A stretch of DNA of 33,292 bases from Deltaproteobacteria bacterium (GCA_016875435.1 VGRE01000012.1:1-33292); one strand, 5' to 3'. Counted from the first letter of the stretch, positions 7,842 to 15,486 are shown. Notes: a model not told the origin generated them from the sequence alone. A program made the numbers and translations.

Positions 7842-7890
7842 TAACCCTTAACCATTAACCTCCGGCACCAATTGCCCCAATTGCCAATTG
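7842..7890. repeat. short low-GC repeats: three TAACC at 7-bp spacing and three CAATTG
   Basis: TAACC occurs at 7842-7846, 7849-7853 and 7856-7860, exactly 7 bp apart. CAATTG occurs at 7869-7874, 7878-7883 and 7885-7890. The first set straddles the TAA of the acyl-CoA dehydrogenase gene, and the second encodes its IGDQLAIGAIGAGG tail. The patch is much lower in GC than its surroundings and lies next to the pseudogene scar. Confidence 0.5.
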
Positions 7891-8901
7891 ATCGCCGATG
7901 ACGCCGAGGAGCACGTCGGTGGCGCCCTCGTAGATGCGCAGCGGGCGGACGGCGCGGTAGAGCATCTCCACCACCGAGCCCTCCTCGACCCCGAGGCCCC
8001 CGTGGAGCTGGACGGCGGTGTCGATCACGCGCTGGGCGGCCTCGGTGGCCACCACCTTGCCAAGGGCCATCACCGGCCCCACGCGCGCGCCCTGGGCGTG
8101 GTCGCGGGTCCAGCAGGCGTGGAGCGTGGCCAGCGCGGCGACGTCGAGTTCGTTCTTCATCTCGGCGAGGCGCAGGCGTACCACCGGGAGATCGGCGAGC
8201 GGGGCGCCGAACTGCTGGCGGCACCGGACGTGACTCAGGGTCTCGTCGAGCGAGCGCGCGGCGAGGCCCACGGCGGCGGCGCCCACCGAGGGGCGACAGC
8301 GCTCCAGCGTGCCGAAGGCGAGCGCGAAGCCCCGGGGCGACACGAGCGTGGCCGGGGTGTCGTCGAGGATCAGGCGCCCGATGCTGTGGCTGGCCACGCG
8401 CTGCGCCTCGGACCTCGGGGACTCCACGAAGAAGGCCGCCACGCCGGCGGGCGTCCGCGCGAACACGACGGCACCGTCGCAATCGGGGGCGTTGCTGATG
8501 AAGTGCTTGGTGCCGGTGAGGCGCCACTCGCCTCCCGCTTCCACCGCCATCGTGGCGATCGCCCGCACGTCGGAACCCGCGCCCGGCTCGGTGAGGCCGA
8601 AGGCCAGCACGCGACGCCCGGCCCGGGCATCGGCCACCACTTCCGGGAGCACCCCGGCCGATTCCAACGGGGTGCAGCCGAGCTCCTGGATGACGAAGGC
8701 GAGGTCGGTGAGTGGGTCGCGGTAGGCAAGCTGTCGCCGGGTCACGGCGAGCGATCGAGTGTCGCGACGAACCAGCAGCCCGGCGGCCCCGAGGGCGGCA
8801 ACGCGGTCGGCGATGCTCCCGGTGGCCACGACGTCTCGGGCTCGAGCCTCCAGTCCCGCGTGCTCGGGCCCGAAGAAGTAGGGAAACTGCTCGGTGAGCA
8901 C
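7855..8901 (-). CDS. acyl-CoA dehydrogenase family protein
   Basis: 348 residues; FAD-dependent alpha,beta-dehydrogenation of an acyl-CoA or cyclic CoA thioester. Visible signatures are LTEPGAGSD (103-111), GTKHFISNA (130-138), RCRQQFGAPLADLP (226-239), the FAD/dimer region LHGGLGVEEG (299-308) and IYEGATD (323-329), in which Glu325 sits at the usual catalytic-base position. It is slightly short (usual length about 380), with a reduced N-terminal helical domain. The start is GTG 8901, which overlaps the TAG of the upstream hydratase gene by one base (TAGTG), so translation is probably coupled. It is the last intact gene of the operon starting at 11694. Confidence 0.88.
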   Translation of the reverse strand: MLTEQFPYFFGPEHAGLEARARDVVATGSIADRVAALGAAGLLVRRDTRSLAVTRRQLAYRDPLTDLAFVIQELGCTPLESAGVLPEVVADARAGRRVLAFGLTEPGAGSDVRAIATMAVEAGGEWRLTGTKHFISNAPDCDGAVVFARTPAGVAAFFVESPRSEAQRVASHSIGRLILDDTPATLVSPRGFALAFGTLERCRPSVGAAAVGLAARSLDETLSHVRCRQQFGAPLADLPVVRLRLAEMKNELDVAALATLHACWTRDHAQGARVGPVMALGKVVATEAAQRVIDTAVQLHGGLGVEEGSVVEMLYRAVRPLRIYEGATDVLLGVIGDQLAIGAIGAGG

Positions 8902-9656
8902 TAGACTTTCTTCGCCTTCCACGCCTCGTAGGCGGCGCGGAAGTCGGGATGGGCCATGCAGATGGCCTGGGCCTGGGCCTCCATCTCCAGCGCGGTGTCG
9001 AGCGACACGTCCAACTCGCGGTTGAGCGCTTCCTTGGTCATCCCGTTGGCGAAGGCGGGGCCGGCGGCGATGCGCGCGGCCATCGCCCGGGCCTCGTCGA
9101 GGAGCGTGTCTTCCGGCACCACCCGGTTGAAGAGTCCCGCCCGCAGCGCGCTCTCCGCGTCGACCGTGTCGCCCAGCAGGAGCATCTCCGAGGCCCGCCC
9201 GAGCCCGACGATGCGCGGCAAGAGGTGCGCCGCGCCCATGTCGGCACCGCACAGGCCCACCTTGTTGAAGAGGAAGGCCACCCGCCCGCGCGGCGAGGCC
9301 ACGCGGAGGTCGCTCGCCATGGCGATGATCGCCCCGGCCCCGGCCGCCACGCCGTTGACGGCGGCGATGATCGGCGCCCGGCAACTGCGCATCGCGCGCA
9401 CGAGGTCGACGGTCATGCGCGTGAAGGCCAGCAGCCCTTCCATGTCGCGACTGAAGAGCTGCCCGATGATGTCTTCCACGTCGCCGCCCGAGCAGAAGGC
9501 ACGGCCCTCGCCGGTGAGCACCACGGCCCGTACCCCGGCGGGCGGCGCCCGGAACCAGGCGACCAGCGCGGCATACTCCTCGAAGGTGAGCGCGTTGAGA
9601 CGATCAGGTCGCGACAACCAGAGAGTCGCGACGCCGGAATCGGTCTCCACTCTCAT
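8901..9656 (-). CDS. enoyl-CoA hydratase/isomerase family protein
   Basis: A 251-residue crotonase-fold protein. Both oxyanion-hole strands are present: GRAFCSGGDVED (51-62) and VNGVAAGAGA (100-109). The segment VAFLFNKVGLCGADMGA (126-142) puts Asn131 where classical hydratases have the first catalytic Glu (QPE), while a Glu remains in GLGRASEMLLLGD. The chemistry may therefore not be simple water addition; hydrolase, isomerase or ring-opening variants of the fold exist. From memory, this FLF-x-x-VGL-x-x-x-DMGA form is common beside 2-aminobenzoyl-CoA and salicylyl-CoA genes. ATG 9656 overlaps the upstream TGA by 4 nt (ATGA), and its stop overlaps the next start. Confidence 0.88.
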   Translation of the reverse strand: MRVETDSGVATLWLSRPDRLNALTFEEYAALVAWFRAPPAGVRAVVLTGEGRAFCSGGDVEDIIGQLFSRDMEGLLAFTRMTVDLVRAMRSCRAPIIAAVNGVAAGAGAIIAMASDLRVASPRGRVAFLFNKVGLCGADMGAAHLLPRIVGLGRASEMLLLGDTVDAESALRAGLFNRVVPEDTLLDEARAMAARIAAGPAFANGMTKEALNRELDVSLDTALEMEAQAQAICMAHPDFRAAYEAWKAKKV

Positions 9657-10075
9657 CGCAGCACCGCCGTGGCCTCGATCTCGACCATCGCGCCGTCTTC
9701 GAGCAGGTCGGCCACCTGCACCAGCGTCATGGCCGGGTAGTGACGGCCCATGAACTCGCGCCAGGCGGCGCCCACTGCCTTGAGGTGGTCGTTGTAGGCC
9801 CGCTTGTCGGTGACGTAGACCGTTACCCGGCCCACCCGATCCGGGGCCACCCCCGCGGTGTCGAGCACGGCGCGCACGTTTTTCAGCGCCTGGCGGAATT
9901 GCACGGCGAAGTCGCCGGGGCCCACCAGTTGCTGGTTCTCGTCCCACGACACCTGGCCAGCCACGAAGAGCATCTCTCCCAGGCGGTAGCCGTTGCTATA
10001 GCCCCTCGGCGTCGCCCACCCCTCGGGCTCTACCGGACCATCCTCGCGGACACTCCCTCCGGAGGACAATGGCAT
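9653..10075 (-). CDS. RidA/YjgF family protein (Rid subgroup without the catalytic Arg)
   Basis: 140 residues with the Rid fold. It begins with a 20-residue extension, then GYSNGYRLGEMLFVAGQVSW (25-44), NVRAVLDTAGV (66-76) and VEIEATAVL (131-139). Archetypal RidA hydrolyses reactive enamine/imine intermediates using an Arg in the PARS motif. Here the matching stretch is RHYPAMTLVQVA, with Met116 in that place, so this is one of the Rid subfamilies lacking imine deaminase activity in the classical sense. Its place in a catabolic operon suggests a pathway-specific step, perhaps on an amino- or keto-CoA intermediate. Its TGA overlaps the hydratase ATG; the upstream stop is 1 bp away. Confidence 0.88.
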   Translation of the reverse strand: MPLSSGGSVREDGPVEPEGWATPRGYSNGYRLGEMLFVAGQVSWDENQQLVGPGDFAVQFRQALKNVRAVLDTAGVAPDRVGRVTVYVTDKRAYNDHLKAVGAAWREFMGRHYPAMTLVQVADLLEDGAMVEIEATAVLR

Positions 10076-10076
10076 C

Positions 10077-10823
10077 CTAGCTGTTGAGCTCGCCGCCGCA
10101 GATCGACAGCGCCTGGCCGTTCACGCCCCTGGCCTCATCGCTCGCGAGGTACACGCACATCGCCGCGATCTCCTCGGCGCCGAGGAAGCGGTGCTGGGGG
10201 TTGCGGTCTTCCAGTTCGCGGCGAACCTCGTCGCTGTCGCGTCCAGTCTTGTCGACGATGTTCTGGATGGCGTGGTCGAGGAGCGGCGACTCCACGTAGC
10301 CGGGGCAGATCGCGTTGACGGTCACGCCCTTCTCGGCGTACTCCGCCGCGAGCGCGCGGGTGAGGCCCACCAGCCCGTGCTTGCTGGCGCAATACGCCGC
10401 CAGGTAGGGGTAGCCCTTGAGCCCGGCAACGCTCGCCACGTTGATGATGCGCCCGTTGCCACGGCTCGCCATGCCGGGGAGCACCTTGAGCGAGCAGAGG
10501 AAGGAGCCGGTGAGGTTGACCTTGAGGTGCTCGTCCCACACGCGCACGTCGGTCTTCAGCACTGGCGAGGAACGGGCCACGCCCGCGTTGTTGACGAGCA
10601 CGTCGACCGGGCCCGCCGCCATGAACGCCGCCTCGACGCTCGCCGGCTCGCCGACGTCGCAGCGGACGCCGTAGCCGCCCACCTCGTCGGCAACCTTCTC
10701 GACCTCCTCGCGCGTGCGGGCGAGGACGGTGATGCGATCACCCAGGGCAGCGAAACGGCGGGCGATCTCCGCGCCGATTCCGCGGCCTCCACCGGTGATG
10801 ACAACGTGACGACGCTTGGGCAT
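10077..10823 (-). CDS. short-chain dehydrogenase/reductase (3-hydroxyacyl-CoA dehydrogenase type)
   Basis: A 248-residue classical SDR. The Rossmann NAD(P)-binding motif is TGGGRGIG (10-17), with NNAG at 78-81. The catalytic residues are Ser131 in NVASVAG, Tyr144 and Lys148 (YCASK). It is like 3-oxoacyl-reductases and 3-hydroxybutyrate/2-hydroxycyclohexane-carboxyl-CoA dehydrogenases. In this operon it probably oxidises the hydroxyacyl-CoA made by the hydratase. The start ATG 10823 lies 22 bp after the stop of the hydrolase gene. The C-terminus ends NGQALSICGGELNS. Confidence 0.92.
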   Translation of the reverse strand: MPKRRHVVITGGGRGIGAEIARRFAALGDRITVLARTREEVEKVADEVGGYGVRCDVGEPASVEAAFMAAGPVDVLVNNAGVARSSPVLKTDVRVWDEHLKVNLTGSFLCSLKVLPGMASRGNGRIINVASVAGLKGYPYLAAYCASKHGLVGLTRALAAEYAEKGVTVNAICPGYVESPLLDHAIQNIVDKTGRDSDEVRRELEDRNPQHRFLGAEEIAAMCVYLASDEARGVNGQALSICGGELNS

Positions 10824-10845
10824 GGGGCTGCTCCGGCCGGCCCCT

Positions 10846-11694
10846 TTATCCCGTCGAAGGCGGTGCGTCGACGGCGTCGAGGAAGGACCGGATCTCCGCG
10901 GCGAGTTCGGCGGGCCGGTCGAGGTGTACCATGTGAGTGGCACCGGGGACGGTCACCCGGCGGATGTCCGGCACCAGCGATTCCAGGTAGCCAATGTCTA
11001 CCGCCGCGAAAGGGCTGTGCTCGGGGCGGACGGCGAGCACGGGGCAGCGGATGCGCCTCAAGAACTGGGCGTGGTTGTCGTGGCGGTAGGGGATGGGCCC
11101 GCGGATGCGATGGCGCGCGTCCCAGGTCCACGTGAAGCCGCCCTCGACCGGCCGCAGGATGCGCGCGGCCAGCTCGCGTGCCCAGGCCTCGTCGATCGCC
11201 GGGTTGCTGTGCCGCAGCCGGGCGGCGGCGGCCTCGACCGAGGGAAAGACCTTGTTGACCGGCGACCGCGCCACCTCGTCGAGGAACTGCGTCATGCGCT
11301 CGGCCGACTGGGTGGACGAGTCGAAGAGGCCGAGCCCGTCGACGGTGACGAGCGCCACGACCCTCTCGGGACGGACCCCGGCGTACATCGAGGCGATGGT
11401 CCCGCCCATGCTGTGGCCCACCAGCTTGGCGGGGCCGACCTGGGCGAGCAGCGAGTCGAGGTCGGCGAGGTAGTCGGGGAAGTGGTAGGTCTCGCCGGGG
11501 CCGCAGTGAGGCGAGATCCCGTGGCCGCGGTGGTCGTAGGCGACGACCCAGCCTGCGAGGGCCGGTGCCACGCGCGACCAGGCGCCGGCGTGGTCGAGGT
11601 AGCCGTGCAACAGCACGGTGGGGACGCCCCCGCGCTCGCCCCACTCCAGGGCGGCGTAGGCACGGCCCTGCAGGAGGTAGTGGGTGCGACGCAT
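10846..11694 (-). CDS. alpha/beta-fold hydrolase
   Basis: 282 residues, first gene of the minus-strand catabolic operon. The nucleophile elbow GHSMGG holds Ser95, HGYLDHAGAW (30-39) forms the oxyanion region, YDHRGHG (53-59) is the usual strand-turn, and His254 in ATHMVHLD is the catalytic base. The acid is probably in AVRPEHSPFA (Glu225). The family covers esterases, thioesterases, C-C hydrolases and haloalkane dehalogenases. The context suggests a CoA-thioester or ring-cleavage product hydrolase, but this is not proven. ATG 11694 has a TACGGC box 8 bp upstream and no Shine-Dalgarno sequence. Confidence 0.85.
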   Translation of the reverse strand: MRRTHYLLQGRAYAALEWGERGGVPTVLLHGYLDHAGAWSRVAPALAGWVVAYDHRGHGISPHCGPGETYHFPDYLADLDSLLAQVGPAKLVGHSMGGTIASMYAGVRPERVVALVTVDGLGLFDSSTQSAERMTQFLDEVARSPVNKVFPSVEAAAARLRHSNPAIDEAWARELAARILRPVEGGFTWTWDARHRIRGPIPYRHDNHAQFLRRIRCPVLAVRPEHSPFAAVDIGYLESLVPDIRRVTVPGATHMVHLDRPAELAAEIRSFLDAVDAPPSTG

Positions 11695-11747
11695 CGGGGG
11701 ACGCCGTATCGCGGCTGCGTCGCGACCTCCCCCGGCTTCACCACCAG

Positions 11748-11903
11748 GTGGGCGTCGCGGGCGAACGCACGCTTGCCCGGTGCCGCCGCCGCATGGCGCC
11801 GGCCGAGCAGGCCGTCCCCGAGGTCCAGGCGCTGGTCGTCGACGTCGTCGACGCGGTGGGTGCCCACGTGCTCGCCAGCCGCGGATCCCGCGGCGCCCGG
11901 TAG
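11748..11903 (+). CDS. short coding-like ORF, possibly the tail of a lost gene
   Basis: The plus-strand frame ending at TAG 11901-11903 has almost only G or C at third positions and reads VGVAGERTLARCRRRMAPAE then QAVPEVQALVVDVVDAVGAH. GTG 11748 is the first usable start that leaves the neighbour intact, giving 51 residues. Coding-like sequence (DAVSRLRRDLPRLHHQ) already appears upstream from about 11700, right at the start of the divergent hydrolase gene, so the real N-terminus may be lost. No family is recognised. Confidence 0.3.
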   Translation: MGVAGERTLARCRRRMAPAEQAVPEVQALVVDVVDAVGAHVLASRGSRGAR

Positions 11904-11929
11904 GCGGCTGGGCGTGCTAGCACCGTGCG

Positions 11930-12544
11930 ATGGCCGACCTCGTCCGCTTCACCGAGTGCATGTCGGGGCGGCTCTCCCCACGGGTGGCGGAGCCTCACTG
12001 CCTCGCGGAGCGCGGTGGCGACCCGGGCTATTTCGTGCTGACCGTGGTGACGCCCGACGTCGACGCGATGGTGGCCGACCTCCGCCACCGCAACCGGGCT
12101 TACGGCTGCGTGGTGCTCCCCGCGCTGCACCCGCTGCCCCTCGCGGTGGAGCATGGCTTCTTCGACCTCTTCGTGGAGGCGTCAGGCGCCGATCGCGCCT
12201 ACCACATGCACTACCAACTCCGCCTCCGCGACGACGAGGGGCGGCGCTACTTCCTCCGGGGGCTCAAGGAGGTGTCGCGACGGTGGTGGGTTCCCACCAT
12301 GCCCATGGACACCACCACGCTGTTCACCGACGTCTTCGCAGGCGACGACGACGGCGGCGAGCCGCTGCTCCGCGGCGTGCTGCGCATGGGCCCGCTCGCG
12401 GTGACGATGCAGGGACTGAGTTTCCGCGGCGAGGGCGCTTGGCTCGGCCTGCGCGGCATCGCGAGGTTCATGGGCTACTACATGGCGAGGGTGTGGCAGG
12501 CCTACACGGCGCCGCGGCGCGCGCCTCGCCTCTGGCCCTGCTAG
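11930..12544 (+). CDS. stand-alone domain usually fused to GMC/cholesterol-oxidase-like proteins
   Basis: 204 residues starting at ATG 11930. VRFTECMSGRLSPR at the start, PALHPLPLAVEHGFFDLFVE, YHMHYQLRLRDDEGRRYFLRG, a PMDTTTLFTDVFAGD region and LRGVLRMGPLAVTMQ resemble, from memory, a domain of unknown function that in actinobacterial and myxobacterial proteins is joined to GMC oxidoreductase (cholesterol-oxidase type) and alpha/beta-hydrolase domains. Here it stands alone, with no signal peptide. The function is unknown; a lipid- or steroid-related role is only inferred. A TAGCAC box ends 6 nt before the ATG, the same leaderless geometry as several other genes here. The stop overlaps the stop of the convergent gene by two bases. 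Confidence 0.7.
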   Translation: MADLVRFTECMSGRLSPRVAEPHCLAERGGDPGYFVLTVVTPDVDAMVADLRHRNRAYGCVVLPALHPLPLAVEHGFFDLFVEASGADRAYHMHYQLRLRDDEGRRYFLRGLKEVSRRWWVPTMPMDTTTLFTDVFAGDDDGGEPLLRGVLRMGPLAVTMQGLSFRGEGAWLGLRGIARFMGYYMARVWQAYTAPRRAPRLWPC

Positions 12545-12840
12545 TCGAGGCAGGCCTCGCTGCCGGGTGGGCGCGTGCGCCGCAGCACGAGGCAGCTGCC
12601 GAAGCAGGCCGAGGCCCGGTCTTCCGGCGACCAGTCGAGCGGCGGGAACCCCCCCTGCGTCGCGAACGTGGCTGCGCAGTCCGGCTCGCGATCGAGGCAG
12701 TAGGCCTCGCAGGTGCCGGCGTCGGCCACGCCTGCCGAGGCGGCGGGTGGCCGCTGCGAAAGCGCGAAGGCGACGAGCCCGAGGATCGCCCCCAGCGCCA
12801 ACCAGGGGAGCCAGCGCCGCACGCTGCTTGGAGGCGCCAA
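12541..12840 (-). CDS. small anchored protein with six cysteines
   Basis: 99 residues from a TTG start at 12840. AAGGAG lies 7 nt before this TTG and covers the end of the upstream kinase gene, which supports the start and translational coupling. GTG 12822 is an alternative. Residues 11-28 form one membrane helix. The exported part carries six cysteines (44, 48, 55, 79, 83, 97), probably three disulfides, around CEAYC and CFGSC. No family is recognised. It is the third gene of the kinase module, so a periplasmic sensor or partner role is possible but unproven. Confidence 0.65.
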   Translation of the reverse strand: MAPPSSVRRWLPWLALGAILGLVAFALSQRPPAASAGVADAGTCEAYCLDREPDCAATFATQGGFPPLDWSPEDRASACFGSCLVLRRTRPPGSEACLD

Positions 12841-12844
12841 GAGA

Positions 12845-14491
12845 CTACTCCTTGATGACCTTGCAGTTGCCGAAGGACCTGGAGCAGCGGAGCTGCGTGG
12901 TGTTGCCCGACTCCACCTGCACCCGCAGGCTCACGGGCGAGCCCTCGCCGAAGCTCACCTCGGCGGTGTAGGTGCCGGGAGGAAGCTCGCCCGGGCCGAA
13001 GCTGCCGGCGGCGCCGGTGAGCTTGGCGGACACGGCGTCGCCGCCGAGCGACACTCGCCCGGGCCCGGCGGGCTCGGCGGGCGTGGCCGTGGCCTCCGGT
13101 ACGGCGGGCGCGGTCGCCGTGGGCGCGGTGGCCGCCCGGGGCGCCGCCTCCACGGTGGAGCCTGCCTTCACGCCCGTGGCCGCCGGGTACGCGGCCGTTG
13201 CGGTCGCCGCCGTCGGGGGGGGCGTGGCGGCCGGCTGGTCGAGCTGGGGCGGCGGGCTCGACGAGAGCGCCGCCGGCGACGCCGGCGCTGGGACGGGCGT
13301 GGTGGCGACCGGCGGGGTGGCCGCCTGCGGCACCGCGGCGGACGTGGTGGGGATGACGCTCTCGACCGTGGCCTGTGCCTCGCCCTTGTCGCCGGCGGAG
13401 AAGCGGATGACCACGGCGGGGATGAAGATCGCCGATGCGACGCCGCCGGCGACCAGCAGCGCCGCGGGAGCCGCCAACCACGCGGGCATGGCGCCAGCCG
13501 CGCCCCTGGGGCGGGCCTTGCCAGACGCCGAGTGCGACCCGCTGCGCTCGACGAGAATGGTGCCGGTGCGCTCGGCGGCGGCCGTCGCGCGCCGCTCCTC
13601 CTGGACGCGTAGCGCGCTCGGCACCACGTTCTCGGCCCACTCGTCCAGCGACTCGCCTGGCAGGGAGGCGCGGATGATGGCGCAGAGCCGCGCCGTCTCG
13701 CGGGCCGTGGGGCGGTCGTCTGGCTTCTTCGCCAGCATCGAGGCCACGAGATCGTGCAACGGTTGGCTAACCTCGGCGAGCCAGCTCCACTGCGCCTGCA
13801 GGCGCCCGCCGGGGGGCTGGCGGTCGGCGTCCATCGCCGTCTTTCCCGGCTTCACCCCGGTGAGCATCTCGAAGGCGGTCACGCCGAGGGCGTAGATGTC
13901 GCCCGCGTGGGTGTCCTCGCCGTAGAAGCGCTCGGGCGCCATGTAGGGCACGGTGCCGAACGCGGCCTCGCGGGTGGCCTCCTCGCGGGCGTTGAGCTCG
14001 GCCCGGGCCACGCCGAAGTCGAGGATCTTGATCTCGCCCTGCGCGGTGATGCGGAGGTTCGAGGGCTTGATGTCGCGGTGGATGAGCTTGAGCGGCCTGC
14101 CGTCGGGACCGGCCTGGTGGGCGGCGGCGTGCAACGCGCTCGCGACCTCCTCGGTGATGGCGAGCGCCGCCACCGGGGGCACCGGGCCGAGCGACAAGAA
14201 CTCGGTGAGGTCGCAGCCCTCGACGTACTCCATGACGATCGCCCAGGTGCCGTCGAGTTCCACGAGGTCGTCGACCCGCACGATCGACCGGTGACGAATC
14301 GCGGCGAGCATCCGCGCCTCGTCGCGGAGGCGGCCCACCAGGCCCGGCTCCGCCGCCTTCTCCGGGCGCAGCAACTTGACGGCCACTCGCCGTTCGAGCC
14401 CCGTGCCCACGGTTTCCGCTAGGTAGACGGCGCCGAAGGCGCCGCGACCGAGCTGGGCCTGGACGCGGTAGCTCCGCCCGCCCTTCACCAC
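12845..14491 (-). CDS. membrane-anchored Hanks-type Ser/Thr protein kinase
   Basis: 548 residues. The kinase domain (8-270) is complete: the glycine loop GRGAFGAVY (15-23), Lys39 in VAVKLL, Glu58, the catalytic loop HRDIKPSN (138-145), DFG (158-160) and APE (185-187). One transmembrane helix follows at about 337-362 (WLAAPAALLVAGGVASAIFI). The outside part is a Pro/Ala/Thr-rich stalk of about 110 residues, then a small beta-rich domain (GPRVSLGGDAV-like start, PPGTYTAEVSFGEG) resembling PEGA-type surface domains, ending in CSRSFGNCKVIKE. GTG 14491 overlaps the upstream gene's stop by 7 nt. It probably phosphorylates cytoplasmic targets in response to an envelope signal. Confidence 0.93.
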   Translation of the reverse strand: MVKGGRSYRVQAQLGRGAFGAVYLAETVGTGLERRVAVKLLRPEKAAEPGLVGRLRDEARMLAAIRHRSIVRVDDLVELDGTWAIVMEYVEGCDLTEFLSLGPVPPVAALAITEEVASALHAAAHQAGPDGRPLKLIHRDIKPSNLRITAQGEIKILDFGVARAELNAREEATREAAFGTVPYMAPERFYGEDTHAGDIYALGVTAFEMLTGVKPGKTAMDADRQPPGGRLQAQWSWLAEVSQPLHDLVASMLAKKPDDRPTARETARLCAIIRASLPGESLDEWAENVVPSALRVQEERRATAAAERTGTILVERSGSHSASGKARPRGAAGAMPAWLAAPAALLVAGGVASAIFIPAVVIRFSAGDKGEAQATVESVIPTTSAAVPQAATPPVATTPVPAPASPAALSSSPPPQLDQPAATPPPTAATATAAYPAATGVKAGSTVEAAPRAATAPTATAPAVPEATATPAEPAGPGRVSLGGDAVSAKLTGAAGSFGPGELPPGTYTAEVSFGEGSPVSLRVQVESGNTTQLRCSRSFGNCKVIKE

Positions 14492-15456
14492 GTGACCACC
14501 AGGGTGGTGGCCAGCCCGCCCGCCAGCACGGTGGTGCCGATCCAGCCCCAGGTGAGGCCGTTGGCCTGGCTACGGAACACCTCGGCCTGCGGCTCGGGCA
14601 CGTTGGGGTCGAGAGCGTTCTGCTCGGCGGTGGCGGCGAAGGCGTAGAGCGCGCCCGTCGCGGCCAGACCGAGCCCGGCCCCCGTCAGGAGCGCGATGTG
14701 TCGCGCCGTGCGGTTCTCGCGGTCGATCTGGGCTTGCGTCTCGCTGGCGGGCCGCGCGGCGGCCGAGGGCTTGACCTCGGTGGGCTTCTCCGTGGCGGCC
14801 TTGGCCACCGTCCGCGGGCCGCGGGGAGCGGTGGAGGCCTTTGCGGCCAGGGGAGCGGCGATCTCGCCGCCGGCGCTTTCCCAGTCGCCGAGTGACTCGC
14901 CGGGCCAGTAGTAGCGCGTTTCTTTCACGACGCCCTGGTTGTCGAGGTGCTGGAGGGTGGCGGACATGCCGCTTGCAACCTGCGGCGCGAACGCGCCATT
15001 CACCTCGATCCAGCCGTCGGCGAAGGCGGCGAGGGGCAGGCCGTCGCTCGCGCCGGTGGCCGCCGGTGACGCGCTCGCGAGCGTCGTGCGGATCTGGTCG
15101 AGCTTGTGACCAGCAGGGGCGAGTTCCTCGGGGAAGCGGACGCCGGGGTCGATGGCGAGCATGCCCGCCACGGCGTGCTTCATCTTTTCCTCGTCGCCGT
15201 CGAGGAACGCCCCCAGCGCCATGAGCCGATGGAGGCGAACCACGTCGAGGGCCGAGAGGGGGTCATGCACACAACCAAGTCGCGAATCAGTCTCGCGACG
15301 TGCGGCGGCGAAATTTTCCGCGTCCTGGCTTGCGAAGGCTTGCTCTGCGATGCTCGCTGCGTCCAGGAGCTCATCGGAACCGAAGCTTCGCGAGCAACTT
15401 TCTAGCGGCGCGGCGGTGGCCATGGCGATGATCGCGAGCACGTAGCATCTTATCAT
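14485..15456 (-). CDS. kinase-associated membrane protein of unknown function
   Basis: 323 residues from ATG 15456. It has a short hydrophobic N-terminus (CYVLAIIAMATAA) acting as a signal or anchor, a helical TPR-like region to about 130 (LHRLMALGAFLDGDEEKMKH, then MLAIDPGVRFPEELAPAG), a beta-rich middle (DGWIEVNGAFAPQVASG), an Ala/Pro/Lys linker and two C-terminal transmembrane helices (253-275 and 300-321). The stop TGA overlaps the kinase GTG, so the two proteins are made together. Similar proteins encoded beside Ser/Thr kinases are known to me from Myxococcota, without a known function. The longer upstream frame runs through the divergent lipoprotein gene and is rejected. Confidence 0.72.
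   Translation of the reverse strand: MIRCYVLAIIAMATAAPLESCSRSFGSDELLDAASIAEQAFASQDAENFAAARRETDSRLGCVHDPLSALDVVRLHRLMALGAFLDGDEEKMKHAVAGMLAIDPGVRFPEELAPAGHKLDQIRTTLASASPAATGASDGLPLAAFADGWIEVNGAFAPQVASGMSATLQHLDNQGVVKETRYYWPGESLGDWESAGGEIAAPLAAKASTAPRGPRTVAKAATEKPTEVKPSAAARPASETQAQIDRENRTARHIALLTGAGLGLAATGALYAFAATAEQNALDPNVPEPQAEVFRSQANGLTWGWIGTTVLAGGLATTLVVTW
15428..15456 (+). promoter_or_regulatory. promoter for the tandem lipoprotein pair
   Basis: ATGATC (15428-15433), a 17-bp spacer and TATCAT (15451-15456; five of six consensus bases) precede ATG 15487. The predicted leader is about 24 nt and includes GGAGG 7 nt before the start codon. The -10 lies exactly over the first two codons of the divergent kinase-associated gene. 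Confidence 0.45.
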
Positions 15457-15486
15457 GCAGCCCCCGCGCGCAATGGAGGCGCCCTC

